From JANNYA01 sp031422315 (GTDB taxonomy: Bacteria; Pseudomonadota; Gammaproteobacteria; Xanthomonadales; SZUA-5), in the NCBI GenBank assembly GCA_031422315.1, contig JANOQN010000040.1, positions 1 to 31,137 of the forward strand: a stretch of 31,137 nucleotides of DNA, in the 5' to 3' direction. Position numbers and translations under genes: made by a program. The notes under the pieces were generated by a model. The model had not been told where the DNA came from. It saw nothing but the letters and a program-made list of their open reading frames with translations, and searched no databases. Below, one piece after another: positions 15,489 through 24,510 of this stretch. The stretch's first letter is position 1. Every line of letters starts with the position of its first letter.

Positions 15489-17165
15489 TTACTTGAGTAC
15501 GGAAAATTCGGGCGATGTCAAAATCAAATTCAGCATTTCAGCCGCGCGCACGCGTCCACCGCTGTCATTGCCCGCCGTCAACGGTATGGTGTTGCTGTAG
15601 TTTACGAGCACGGTTCGCATCTGCGCGCTCATGGTGCCGCCCATCAGCAAAACGCTGAAGTAATCCGCCATATTCCCCGGGTTACTAGCAAGCGCTGAGG
15701 CCGGGCGCAGGTCAAAAAAAATGCGATCTGCCGGTGGGTTTGTCCAAGCGCCAATGTGATACAAAAACGACCAAACCAAGTACTCATTGCTAGCTGTGGT
15801 AATCGTGGTTTCGGTGGTGATTTGGAACTCGGGCGAGTATAGATTTAAGCTGGTAACTTCCCCCGGCAAGCGATAGTCCGGCTGATAAAAGTTGAACACT
15901 GAATTCGCCCGCCCTGGCGCTTGCGCATACGGAAATTCTGGGTTGTGCAGGCGGTAGCGATTATCCGCCGAGCGGCCATTAAAAGTGCGAAGCAGCGCTA
16001 CTTCGCGCAAAATAGGCTCGCGCAATTTGCCGCGATTGCCGCCCATCGTGCGCGCTTCAGGGTCAAGCAAAATCGCCTTGACCACCGCCGCTAAATCACC
16101 GCGCACGCCGCTACCGTTATTGTCAAATACCGCCGTAATACGCGCGATATATTCCGGCGATGGATTGCTGCTGATTAGGTTCTGAATCAAACGCCGCCCG
16201 ATAAAGGGCCCGACGTTCGGATGATTCGCGATATTGTCAAGCGCAATATCCAGATTTGCCTCCGGCGTGCCACCTGAAGGGCGTGCAAAACCATCCAGCA
16301 GCGTGTTGTTGAGCAAGTCAGCGTCTGGCTCGACGTGATGAAAGCTAGCAAACCCGCGCATCGGAATGCGTGCGCCAATTGCGAGCGGAAAGCCTGGCCC
16401 GCAAAATTCAAACTCCGTGCAGTTGCCAAAATGCCAGCCGGTAAACACATGCGCAAACGCGCGGATGGTGTTGTTGTTATAGGTTGGAATTGGGGTCGGA
16501 ATCGGCGCACCGCCACTGAGCTGCGGCGTGCCGTTTGGGTTTAGCTTAATCAGGCCAATAGAAAACAGCTGCATAATTTCGCGCGCGTAATTTTCATCTG
16601 GGCGAATGTTCAATGCCACGTTCGGTTTGGCGTTCGCAATCATGCTCAGATACGAGCCCATAATCGGGCTGAGCGTGACGTTTTCCAGCAAATCGCGATA
16701 GCGGCCAAAGGCGTTCGTAGCAAGCAAATCATAATAGATTGCCATGCCATAAACTTCGTTATTTAACTCACCATTCAAATCACTGGTGACAAAAATTTGG
16801 CTTAAGGCATACGCCACGCGCTGGCGCAGCTGGTCGGGGCCGGTGATGGAATTTTTGTACCAGGCTTCTAAGCGCGCATTTTGAAAAACCGGTTCAGGAA
16901 TACCGGCGATAAAGTCGAGATACGGTTTTTGCAGCGAAGCCGGTTTGGCAAGCTCCGCATCAATCCAAGCGCGATAGCCGATTTGCCGAACCCGAGCAAT
17001 TTCAGCAGTAGTCGGACCGAAGCTTGCCTGTAGTAAAAAGCGTGCCGCTTCACCATCGTTTGCGGGAATGTCTGAGGGTGGTTCGAAACCATTTTGGAAA
17101 ATGATTTGGGCTTGGGCGCTGCATGTGTAAAGCAGGCTGAGCAATAGCAAAGTTCTAATTCGCAT
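15489..17165 (-). CDS. DUF1800 domain-containing secreted protein
   Basis: The 558-aa protein starts with a signal peptide (MRIRTLLLLSLLYTCSAQA, cut before Q20). Next comes IIFQNGFEPP, an 'F-x-N-G-F-E' motif often seen next to signal peptides in secreted proteins of Xanthomonadales-like bacteria (from memory). The DUF1800 body follows: AARFLLQASFGPTTAEI, RQRVAYALSQIFV, ENYAREIMQLFSIGL, FTGWHFGNC and RRLIQNLISSNPSPEYI, then FNFYQPDYRLPGEV and LNLILTSPEFSVLK at the end. It is the first gene of a two-gene operon with the DUF1501 gene. The biochemical role is not known. Confidence 0.92.
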   Translation of the reverse strand: MRIRTLLLLSLLYTCSAQAQIIFQNGFEPPSDIPANDGEAARFLLQASFGPTTAEIARVRQIGYRAWIDAELAKPASLQKPYLDFIAGIPEPVFQNARLEAWYKNSITGPDQLRQRVAYALSQIFVTSDLNGELNNEVYGMAIYYDLLATNAFGRYRDLLENVTLSPIMGSYLSMIANAKPNVALNIRPDENYAREIMQLFSIGLIKLNPNGTPQLSGGAPIPTPIPTYNNNTIRAFAHVFTGWHFGNCTEFEFCGPGFPLAIGARIPMRGFASFHHVEPDADLLNNTLLDGFARPSGGTPEANLDIALDNIANHPNVGPFIGRRLIQNLISSNPSPEYIARITAVFDNNGSGVRGDLAAVVKAILLDPEARTMGGNRGKLREPILREVALLRTFNGRSADNRYRLHNPEFPYAQAPGRANSVFNFYQPDYRLPGEVTSLNLYSPEFQITTETTITTASNEYLVWSFLYHIGAWTNPPADRIFFDLRPASALASNPGNMADYFSVLLMGGTMSAQMRTVLVNYSNTIPLTAGNDSGGRVRAAEMLNLILTSPEFSVLK

Positions 17166-17279
17166 GGAGTGACCTGTGGGTTTGCGTTGAGGGAGGGTAA
17201 ATTAGCGCGTCCGTAGGTTGTTTGATGTGGGTGGCAGATTTGGAAAGCTAATTTAATTGAAGGTTAGGCGGTGCGCGTA

Positions 17280-17942
17280 CTAAATTTCCGCAAATTCCTG
17301 AACTGTTCGATGCCTGAGCGAAGCGATCGTGCCCGGGCGCAGCAGCTGGATCGTTGCCATGGAAGCTGCGGCTGCCGCGTCAAGCTCCGCTTCGATATCG
17401 GATAGAAATAAAATCTCCCCCGGCAATCGGCCGATGCAGCGGGCTATGTGGATATACGAATTCGCTTCTCGTTTCGGGCCGGAACTGGTGTCGAAATAAC
17501 CGCTAAAACGCGCTGAAAGATCACCGGCATCGGAGAACTTAAAAAACAGCTTTTGCGCGGCGACGGAGCCTGAGGAATACACATAAATCAGCTTGCCTTG
17601 CTGCTGCCATGCTTGCAATGCGGGCGCTACATCCGGGTAAACATGCGCCTGATATTGCGCTGTTTCATAGCCTTTTTTCCAAATCATGCCCTGTAAGGCT
17701 TTGAGGGCAGGGTGCTTTACATCAGCTGAAATCCAGCTTTGCAGCTGATGATTGATTGCTTCGAGGCTGCTTGCGCCGGTTTCCGCGCTGATGCTTGCCA
17801 GCCAGGGCTGCACAGTTGGATTGGCTGCATTTTGCGCCAGATACTCGGGCATCACCCGCGCAGAATAAGGAAACAACACTTGGTGCACGAACTCAATTGA
17901 ACTGGTAGTACCTTCGATATCGGTCAAAATGACGTTGATCAT
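17280..17942 (-). CDS. mtnC: Acireductone synthase / enolase-phosphatase MtnC
   Basis: This 220-aa HAD-family enzyme acts in methionine salvage, converting the diketo-methylthiopentyl phosphate to acireductone. HAD motif I is in VILTDIEGTTSSIEFV (D8 and E10, the MtnC-specific DxEGT form). The following phrases fit the family: VLFPYSARVMPEYL, LKALQGMIWKKGYE, HVYPDVAPALQAWQQQGKLIYVYSSGSVAAQKLFF (motif II S), SGPKREANSY (motif III K) and EILFLSDIEAELDAA (motif IV). No mtnB or mtnD is visible nearby. It is divergent from the acetyltransferase gene with an 82-base gap. Confidence 0.95.
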   Translation of the reverse strand: MINVILTDIEGTTSSIEFVHQVLFPYSARVMPEYLAQNAANPTVQPWLASISAETGASSLEAINHQLQSWISADVKHPALKALQGMIWKKGYETAQYQAHVYPDVAPALQAWQQQGKLIYVYSSGSVAAQKLFFKFSDAGDLSARFSGYFDTSSGPKREANSYIHIARCIGRLPGEILFLSDIEAELDAAAAASMATIQLLRPGTIASLRHRTVQEFAEI

Positions 17943-18024
17943 GGCGGCCTTTTGCGTAATTCAAGGCCCGCATGATAGCGAGCCTTACTGAAGTCGTGTC
18001 ACACTTATTCAGTCATTTCCACCG

Positions 18025-20418
18025 ATGGAGCACCTCGTCAAGCATCCTCTACGCCGCCTGCTTTACCCGACTCGCGTTGCAATTATCGGCGCTAGCGCTG
18101 ATCCGCAGAGCGCGGGCGGCATGCTGGCGCAGTCGGCGCTGGCGTCCATTCGCACGCGCGCGCCTGAGCTTGAGCTGCTGCTGGTCAATCCACATCACGA
18201 TTATTTGTATGGGCATCCATGCTTGCGCAGCTGTGAAGAGCTTCCGGAAGCCATTGATTTAGCGGTCATCGCCACGCCTTGGTCAGCGGTCAGTGGTGTT
18301 TTGACGCAGCTTCAGCAAAAACAGGTCAACGCGGTGGTGTGCATAAGCGTAGCAACGGAATCCGGCTGGCCGTGGGAATCCCGCGCTGGATTGCTAAAAA
18401 GGCTACAGCGCCAGTTAGAACGCCAATTGGGGCGCAAACTAGCGCCCGCCAATTTACGTTGGATTGGCCCTGCTAGCCCAGGCTTAATGCTGTGCGAGCG
18501 CGGCATCAACTTAAGCTTGTGCAGCAGCTTTCCGCGCGCAGGCCACGTCGCTTATGTCGGTCAATCCGATGCGATAGCCAGTGCGCTGGGTGAATTTGGC
18601 GCACAGCGCGGCATTGGCTTTAGCCACCTGCTTACGCTAGGCGATGAAGTGGATGTCGGTATCGCAGAAATGCTGGATTTTCTGGTGGACGATGCGCCTA
18701 CCGAAGCCGCGCTGGTTTATGTCGAAACGATTATTGACCCGCCTCGATTTTTCTCGGCATTGCGAGCGTTAGCGAGTAAAAAGCCGGTTGCCGTATTGCG
18801 CGCTGGCTTTCAAAACGCGGGCGAAATTGCGCTTTGGAAGGCGCTGGTCGCGCGCTGCGGCGCATTGGCAGTTGATGATCTGGAGCAGCTTTGTGATTGT
18901 GCGCATTTAGATATGCCCAAGCGCGCGTTTGTAGGCACGCGTTTTGCGGTAGCGGGCAACTCCAGTGCGCTACTACGTTTGGCGGAGTCGGCTATTGTGC
19001 GCGCGGGTTTTAGCCAAGCGGTGCTGAGCAAAACCACCCATAGCGCGCTGAAAAAATTGCAATCCGAAGCCGTCAAGGTAGGTTTTGGGGTCGGCTGCGG
19101 CATCCACCTAGGCCGCGATGCCGGGCCAAAACGCTACAGCGAATCTGCTTTAGCACTGATGGCTGATCCGCAGGTCGATGCGCTTTTGCTAGTTCATCAC
19201 GCCAACGCGTTTAGCGAAAGCCAGCTTATCGCCACGGCCATTGCGCTGATCACCGAGCTGCGTGTGCCAGTGCTGGCGGCCATGGTTGGGCCGCAAACTG
19301 GCGCGGCATTTGATAGCTTGGCGATACGCGGCATTAGGGCATTTGCTGCACCGGAAGCCGCGGTTCGCGCGTTTGCCACCCACATTCAGCTCAATGCCTT
19401 ATTGGCGAGCCTTACCGCGACGGCGAGCCCACTGCTTGAACTACCCAGGACTACAAATTTGGCCTGGCTAAAGCTGGTGCTGCTGATTCAAGATCAATCA
19501 ATGAACACGCAGCAGCAGCTGCAAGCGTTGATAGCACCGCAAGCCACGGAGCCTTTGCTGGTTGAATTAACTAGCTTGGCGCTGAGCGTTCGATTCCTGC
19601 GTCATGCAGATTTTGGCCGCTATGCCTTGGTGACGCGGCTCAAATCAAGTGCAGTTGTTCCCTTCCCGATAACCAGGGCACATGCCTTAAATGCGCTGGC
19701 TCAGCTTGATATTCAGGCGGAGCAGGCTCCAGCGCTATTGCGGGCATTGGTGCGTTTAAGTGATTGGGCAGCGGCGTCGGGCGCTGCGGAACAGGGCGCG
19801 CAAAACGTACAGCCACAGTTGAACGAGTTAACCCTCAGTGCAAGTGAGCTAAGCTTAGAAATAGCCGCCAGCTTATCGCCGCCCGATGCACTCAGCGCGC
19901 CCAGCGCGGTCGCCATTTGGATGCACAGCGCCGGCGGTCAGCGGCTAATTTTGCGCGATATTCGCGCCGAGGATGAGCCTGCACTCACGCGCGGCTTTAT
20001 GCGTTTGAGTAGTGAAGAAATCCGCATGCGCTTTATGTTTCCACTCAAACAACTGACCCACGAGTTAGCCGCCAAACTCACGCAATTGGATTATCGCCGC
20101 GAAATTGCACTCGCTTTATGCGCGCCCGATCCGCCCGGTCAAGCCGAGTTATTCGGCGTTGCGCGCGCCAGTTTAGACGTCTACCAAAAACGCGCCGAGT
20201 TCGCGATCGTGATCCCGCGTGCGCTGTCAGGCCAAGGCTTTGGTGCACGCATGCTGCAAAAACTCATGCTGCGCTGCCGCAGGCTCGGCATGCAGGAAAT
20301 TTGGGGCGACGTACTCATCGAAAACGAAGCCATGCTGGCACTGGCTCGCAAGCTGGGATTTGATATCGAACCGCATCCGGATGTTCGGCATCAGGTTAGG
20401 GTGCGGAAGGCTCTTTAA
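18025..20418 (+). CDS. Acyl-CoA synthetase (NDP-forming)-like / GNAT acetyltransferase fusion (PatZ/Pka type)
   Basis: The 797-aa protein combines a CoA-binding domain (YPTRVAIIGASADPQSAGG, about 14-130), succinyl-CoA-ligase-like domains (GHVAYVGQSDAIASALGEFGA around 173-193, on to about 460), a reduced ATP-grasp-like region (about 475-625), and a C-terminal GNAT domain (about 635-797). The GNAT motif A is IPRALSGQGFGARML, and IENEAMLALARKLGF is the C-terminal acetyl-CoA fold. This is the architecture of the bacterial Pat/PatZ protein lysine acetyltransferases, which modify enzymes such as acetyl-CoA synthetase. The usual length is near 890 aa; the lack lies in the ATP-grasp part. Weak ribosome binding site. 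Confidence 0.86.
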   Translation: MEHLVKHPLRRLLYPTRVAIIGASADPQSAGGMLAQSALASIRTRAPELELLLVNPHHDYLYGHPCLRSCEELPEAIDLAVIATPWSAVSGVLTQLQQKQVNAVVCISVATESGWPWESRAGLLKRLQRQLERQLGRKLAPANLRWIGPASPGLMLCERGINLSLCSSFPRAGHVAYVGQSDAIASALGEFGAQRGIGFSHLLTLGDEVDVGIAEMLDFLVDDAPTEAALVYVETIIDPPRFFSALRALASKKPVAVLRAGFQNAGEIALWKALVARCGALAVDDLEQLCDCAHLDMPKRAFVGTRFAVAGNSSALLRLAESAIVRAGFSQAVLSKTTHSALKKLQSEAVKVGFGVGCGIHLGRDAGPKRYSESALALMADPQVDALLLVHHANAFSESQLIATAIALITELRVPVLAAMVGPQTGAAFDSLAIRGIRAFAAPEAAVRAFATHIQLNALLASLTATASPLLELPRTTNLAWLKLVLLIQDQSMNTQQQLQALIAPQATEPLLVELTSLALSVRFLRHADFGRYALVTRLKSSAVVPFPITRAHALNALAQLDIQAEQAPALLRALVRLSDWAAASGAAEQGAQNVQPQLNELTLSASELSLEIAASLSPPDALSAPSAVAIWMHSAGGQRLILRDIRAEDEPALTRGFMRLSSEEIRMRFMFPLKQLTHELAAKLTQLDYRREIALALCAPDPPGQAELFGVARASLDVYQKRAEFAIVIPRALSGQGFGARMLQKLMLRCRRLGMQEIWGDVLIENEAMLALARKLGFDIEPHPDVRHQVRVRKAL

Positions 20419-20442
20419 TAGAGCCATACCTTTGGCGTGAAC

Positions 20443-20973
20443 TTACTTCCTACCAATCCCAAACACAGCTAAAAATCGTGCGAAAAAGCTGGGTGCAGGT
20501 TCTGGCGCGCGCTGCGTGCGCGCTGCGGCTGAATTAACCTGTGCAGGACGAGCGGCGGCTGGATTAACGCCTAAAAGCCGCGCCACATCATCATTTGAAC
20601 TACCGGAGCTGCTGAGCGGCTTGTTGCTCGGGCTGGGTGCAGGTGCGCCGAGCGCGGATGAAACATCCGGGTAGCTGGTAAACATGCGGGAAAAGCCTGA
20701 TTTTTCAAAGACTTCCCGAACTACACCGGCCAAACCAGAAAGCGCCATTGAGCCTTTGCCTTCGACTTTTTTCGCTAACGCTAGCAAAACTCGCAGGCCA
20801 GCTGAGGAAACATAGGTCACTTGGCTAAGATCAACTAGGTATTGAGCCCAGCCCGCTTCGTGTAAGTCATAGACCGCCAGCTCAAAGTTCGGGCTGGTTT
20901 CGGTGTCTAACCGGCCAATAAGCTGCAAAATTTTAATGCTGCCGTGTTCAGATTGTTGAATTTGTAAAGACAT
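20443..20973 (-). CDS. STAS-domain protein (anti-sigma factor antagonist type) with C-terminal tail
   Basis: Residues 1-110 form a STAS domain: IKILQLIGRLDTETSPNFE, then YLVDLSQVTYVSSAGLRVLLALAKK with the Ser-Ser-Ala-Gly-Leu-Arg loop where SpoIIAA-like proteins are phosphorylated. GSMALSGLAGVVREVFEKSGF follows. The last 65 residues are not STAS-like: a Ser/Pro/Ala-rich linker (SPSNKPLSSSGSSND, then AARPAQVNSAAARTQ) ends in SFFARFLAVFGIGRK, a short hydrophobic and basic helix that could bind a membrane or partner. No cognate anti-sigma kinase is next to it. It converges with the acetyltransferase gene. Confidence 0.85.
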   Translation of the reverse strand: MSLQIQQSEHGSIKILQLIGRLDTETSPNFELAVYDLHEAGWAQYLVDLSQVTYVSSAGLRVLLALAKKVEGKGSMALSGLAGVVREVFEKSGFSRMFTSYPDVSSALGAPAPSPSNKPLSSSGSSNDDVARLLGVNPAAARPAQVNSAAARTQRAPEPAPSFFARFLAVFGIGRK

Positions 20974-21265
20974 AATCGCGCGTGCTCCAAAACTGGCCCG
21001 ATACTACTCGAAACCTACCCGAGCGGGGAATGTGCCCGCGGATGTTGTTCTAAGCGGCTTTAGTTTGCAAAGCCAAATCACGAATGACTAATAAAAGTTT
21101 AGGTCGATGGTTGGCGTCAAGGCCGGGGAATTGGGGCGGCAAAGCCTAGAAATATGTCCGAATTCTGATTTTTAGCGGTTTTTGCTAACCCAAGCGTTAA
21201 AGCTTGGTGCAAAACGAAGCTTGCCAGTGCACGCTTCGCGCCTTATTTCGTTGTGATCTACCTTA

Positions 21266-22081
21266 ATGCCGTTTTTAGAAATTTTACTGCTGTCACTGGT
21301 GCAGGCGCTTACTGAGTTTTTACCGATTTCTTCCTCTGCACACCTATATTTGGCGTCAAAGGCGTTCGGAGAAGTCTATCAAGGCATTACGTTTGATCTA
21401 GGCTTGCATCTGGGCACACTTGTTGCGGTGCTGATTTATTTTCGTGCTGACTGGCGCATATTTTTTAATGGCGCTGTGGCTTATGCTCAGCAACCAAGCA
21501 CTTTTGCAGATTTAACACCGCCTCAGCGGCAGCTATTTGGCATTGCGGTGGCCAGCATTCCAGTCGCCGCTATCGGCTACGCGATGAGCCAAACACCAGG
21601 GTTGGTGGATTCACTAAGAAACGATACGTTGATTGGCATTAACTTAATCATTTGCTCGGTTTTAATGTTGCTCGCGCAAATCTACGGCAGCGGCAACCGA
21701 GACATTAGCAGTCTAAGCGTGAGGCTCATGTTGCTTATTGGTCTAACCGAAGCGTTGGCGCTTATGCCCGGCGTATCACGCTCAGGAATTACCATAACCG
21801 TAGCGCTGCTCATTGGCTTACCGCGCGAACAGGCCGCCCGCTTTTCGTTTTTGCTCGCCGTACCCGCAACGGCAATGGCGGTAGGCAAAGGCCTCATCGA
21901 TATGGTCCGCAGTACCGAGGCGCTCAGCTGGGGCGATTTTTTACTAGGCGCGCTGCTTTCCGGTTTGTTCGGGTTGATCGTGATCCACTATTTCATGGCG
22001 TTGATTAAAAAAATTGGCCTTATGCCTTTCATCGTTTATCGAATCGCACTTGGAGCAGTGCTTTTATTAGGTATCTGGTAA
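21266..22081 (+). CDS. uppP: Undecaprenyl-diphosphatase UppP (BacA type)
   Basis: This 271-aa integral membrane enzyme removes a phosphate from undecaprenyl diphosphate to recycle the lipid carrier of cell-wall synthesis; overproduction gives bacitracin resistance. The two catalytic motifs are present: ALTEFLPISSSAHLYL (about 14-29, with the (E/Q)-E-S-type Glu and Ser residues) and LMPGVSRSGITITVALLIG (about 166-184, with the P-G-x-S-R-S-G box). About eight membrane segments are seen. Normal length. It stands alone, 70 bases before tRNA-Arg. Confidence 0.97.
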   Translation: MPFLEILLLSLVQALTEFLPISSSAHLYLASKAFGEVYQGITFDLGLHLGTLVAVLIYFRADWRIFFNGAVAYAQQPSTFADLTPPQRQLFGIAVASIPVAAIGYAMSQTPGLVDSLRNDTLIGINLIICSVLMLLAQIYGSGNRDISSLSVRLMLLIGLTEALALMPGVSRSGITITVALLIGLPREQAARFSFLLAVPATAMAVGKGLIDMVRSTEALSWGDFLLGALLSGLFGLIVIHYFMALIKKIGLMPFIVYRIALGAVLLLGIW

Positions 22082-22132
22082 ACGCCTGACTACAAAACTC
22101 GCTTTTTGCGTGAACTGACCAAACACTTAGGT

Positions 22133-22138
22133 TATATT
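22133..22138 (+). promoter_or_regulatory. Candidate -10 box of the tRNA-Arg promoter
   Basis: TATATT lies 13 bases before the tRNA start, a normal distance for a stable-RNA promoter. A weak -35 (GTGAAC at 22110-22115) gives a 17-base spacer. Assigned from pattern only; readthrough from uppP is an alternative. Confidence 0.35.
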
Positions 22139-22151
22139 CCACCGCTCCAAT

Positions 22152-22228
22152 GCGTTCGTAGCTCAGTTGGATAGAGCACCTGGCTTCGAACCAGGTGGTC
22201 AGGGGTTCGAGTCCCTTCGAGCGCACCA
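22152..22228 (+). tRNA. tRNA-Arg (anticodon TCG)
   Basis: The 77-nt sequence folds as a standard tRNA with encoded CCA. The acceptor stem GCGTTCG pairs with CGAGCGC. The D arm is GCTC...GAGC. The anticodon stem CCTGG/CCAGG holds the loop CTTCGAA, giving anticodon TCG, which reads the arginine codon CGA. The T arm is AGGGG-TTCGAGT-CCCTT. Confidence 0.97.
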
Positions 22229-22531
22229 ATTAAATCAAGGGGTTATAGAAGTTGGAGCTTCGCGCTCGCTTCGGAAAATCTCAGTTCGTAACACCGTAGT
22301 CTCTTTATCCAGCAAAACCCAAAGCTGTTTTAAAGGGGATAGCTTGACCAGTGACTGCGCCGCGCCGCATGGTTGACGCTGGCATTTTTCCAAGGTGAGC
22401 ACGGATGCGCCAGGCAAGCGATACATTGCCGCTTCACGCCGCCACCTGCCTCGAAGCCGCCTTCAGAATCATTAAGCAAGTTTATTTTGAACTTTCCCGC
22501 AGCCAGCTGTCTGTCAAGCTTGGCAATTGCA

Positions 22532-23722
22532 TTGATCCACCATTTGAGCAAATTCAACCTCCGTTCCATTGAACAACGCGTGCTCTGGCTGCAATGGCAA
22601 AATGTTGCGGGCCTGGCGTGGCGGCAGCGGCTTGCGCATGCTGTGAACGCGGTGATCTTGCTTGCAGCAGTGGCTGCGATAGCTTTTGCGTTAGTGGCGC
22701 AAACTAAAGTGGCAGGGGTCACAGGCTTCACCGCACCGGCATGGCTGTCGGGAAATTCGATGATGGTCGGTGCGCTATGGCTTTTTTATGTCAGCCTTAT
22801 GCTGCGATTTCGGCTTCGTTCGTTTCGAGCTAAACAGGCGCAGGATTGGCTAGCGGCACTGCCGATTTCTGCGCACGCCCGCTGGCAGTTTGTAAAGCTA
22901 AAAGCACTCGGTTTCTTTGCGCTGGAGTTGAGCGTCGGTGCAGTGTTCATGGCTTGGTTGAACACTTGGCGCGCTGCTTTTGCATTCGTTGTGCTTGGCG
23001 CTATATTCGCTTTGCTAACGATTTATCTGACGGCAAATAGGCAGTTTAATAGCATCGCTGCGGCTAGCGCGCTCTACACTTCGTGTGCCAAATTGGCTAA
23101 CTTGAGCCGCCCGCCTTTGCCAGCATGGTTCTCTGCAGCAATGCCGAGCACTGTGCAGCTGCGCTGGTTTTGGCTGCTGCCCATGTTGCTTTTGCCGATG
23201 GCTACATCGCTGCTATACCTTTGCGCTGTGATGCTTGGCTTTGCAGCCTATTTGCGAATGGCTGCGGTTTCGACAGCAATTGGTCGAGCGTTTTTGGGCA
23301 TGAGCGCCTTGCTACATGCAAGCCCAATGCCTGCTGCCGTGCTCTACCGCGCCGGGCTTCGTTTTGCACTGCAGGCGCTTTGGCCACTACTTATCATTGC
23401 TGGGCTATTGGCCTGGGTGTTACCGACGCAGTTGAAATTATTTGGCGCGGGTATGGTGCTGCTGGCTGGGTTTTTAATGATCATTAGCCAACACCACTTT
23501 AGCTTTGGCTTTCGATTTTTGCACGCACCGCAGCCAGGTTCGCATAGCGAGCGCGCTGCACAGGCGCGCGCTTGGCTGGTGTTTTTGATGGTGTGCGGCG
23601 TGCTGCTGCGCGATCTGGCACCGTTGTTACCTATCTTTTGCCTAATGGCTTGGCGATGGCTGCATCAGCGCGGCTTGGCGCCAGTCACCGGCCCAAAGTC
23701 ATCGGCCAGAAATCCCCGTTGA
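22532..23722 (+). CDS. ABC transporter permease-like membrane protein
   Basis: The protein is a multi-pass membrane protein with about ten hydrophobic segments, for example near VNAVILLAAVAAIAFALVA, SMMVGALWLFYVSLMLRFRL, AFAFVVLGAIFALLTIYL, LLPMLLLPMATSLLYLCAVMLGFAAYL, LLIIAGLLAWVLP and LVFLMVCGVLLRDLAPLLPIF. The region WLAALPISAHARWQFVKLKALG looks like the coupling segment of ABC-2-like exporters. The ATP-binding gene follows 28 bases downstream. The start is uncertain: the frame is open from a TTG at 22373, but the first 50 codons look non-coding; TTG at 22532 or 22544, or GTG at 22580, are likelier. No ribosome binding site decides it. The cargo is unknown. Confidence 0.75.
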   Translation: MIHHLSKFNLRSIEQRVLWLQWQNVAGLAWRQRLAHAVNAVILLAAVAAIAFALVAQTKVAGVTGFTAPAWLSGNSMMVGALWLFYVSLMLRFRLRSFRAKQAQDWLAALPISAHARWQFVKLKALGFFALELSVGAVFMAWLNTWRAAFAFVVLGAIFALLTIYLTANRQFNSIAAASALYTSCAKLANLSRPPLPAWFSAAMPSTVQLRWFWLLPMLLLPMATSLLYLCAVMLGFAAYLRMAAVSTAIGRAFLGMSALLHASPMPAAVLYRAGLRFALQALWPLLIIAGLLAWVLPTQLKLFGAGMVLLAGFLMIISQHHFSFGFRFLHAPQPGSHSERAAQARAWLVFLMVCGVLLRDLAPLLPIFCLMAWRWLHQRGLAPVTGPKSSARNPR

Positions 23723-23750
23723 TATCAACAACAGCATCACCCGAGCCAAC

Positions 23751-24509
23751 ATGAGCGCAACCATTGAACAACCCGTCCTGCGCGTCACGCAGCTTAGCGC
23801 TACTTTGCAATCACACCTTATTTTACGGGGCCTTAGTTTTGAGCTGATGCCCGGCACGATTTTAGGTTTGGTCGGGCCCAATGGCAGCGGTAAATCGACC
23901 CTGATTCGCTGCATTACTGGCATGTTGGCACCAAGCGCTGGTCGAGTCTGCATCCGTGGTCACTGCGTGACAAGCGAGCCACTACTCGCGCGTGCGCAGC
24001 TTGGCTTTGCCCCCGACCCGACCACGCTGCCACCCATGCTGAGCGTGCGCCAGTGCTTGCAGTTGTGTGCTAGCGCGCGCACCGGCGGGCTGGAAAATCC
24101 AGCGTATCAAACCATGCTAGTTGAGAGCGTAAAAATGGCCGAGACTTTAGCGCTGACGCGCTATCTAGATAGCTTTGTCTGCACGCTATCGTTAGGAACC
24201 AAGCAAAAACTGGCGGTGATCATTGGCTTAATGGATTCGCCGACGCTGATTGTATTGGATGAAGTATTCAATGGGCTTGATCCTAAAAGCGCCTATTCGT
24301 TGAAGGCGATTTTGCGGTCATGTAAAGCAAAGGGTAGTGCGATTTTGCTCGCTACGCATGGTTTGGAAATGGCAGCGAATTTGATAGATGAAATGCTGCT
24401 GCTGAGCGAAGGTAGGGTCGCCGCGCATTGGTCAGCTGAGCAATTTTCGCGTTTGCAAGCCGCCGGTGCCAGTGGGCTTGAGCTGGCGATTATTAACGCG
24501 CTTGACTAG
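23751..24509 (+). CDS. ABC transporter ATP-binding protein
   Basis: The 252-aa nucleotide-binding subunit has Walker A GPNGSGKST (42-50), signature LSLGTKQK (146-153), Walker B LIVLDEVF (166-173) with D170/E171, D-loop NGLDPKS, and the H-loop H203 (ATHGLE). The Q-loop region is GFAPDPTTLP with no obvious Gln. It energises the membrane protein encoded just upstream; together they form a complete transporter half pair, most like ABC-2-type exporters. It converges with the DASS transporter gene with one base between the stops. Confidence 0.95.
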   Translation: MSATIEQPVLRVTQLSATLQSHLILRGLSFELMPGTILGLVGPNGSGKSTLIRCITGMLAPSAGRVCIRGHCVTSEPLLARAQLGFAPDPTTLPPMLSVRQCLQLCASARTGGLENPAYQTMLVESVKMAETLALTRYLDSFVCTLSLGTKQKLAVIIGLMDSPTLIVLDEVFNGLDPKSAYSLKAILRSCKAKGSAILLATHGLEMAANLIDEMLLLSEGRVAAHWSAEQFSRLQAAGASGLELAIINALD

Positions 24510-24510
24510 G

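Noticed and set aside
22235..22426. Minus-strand ORF of 63 codons between tRNA-Arg and the permease gene
   Set aside because: No recognisable motif and no neighbour on that strand; probably chance frame.
22152..22735. Possible genomic-island attachment site at tRNA-Arg
   Set aside because: No integrase gene and no repeated tRNA 3' end were seen downstream in the window.
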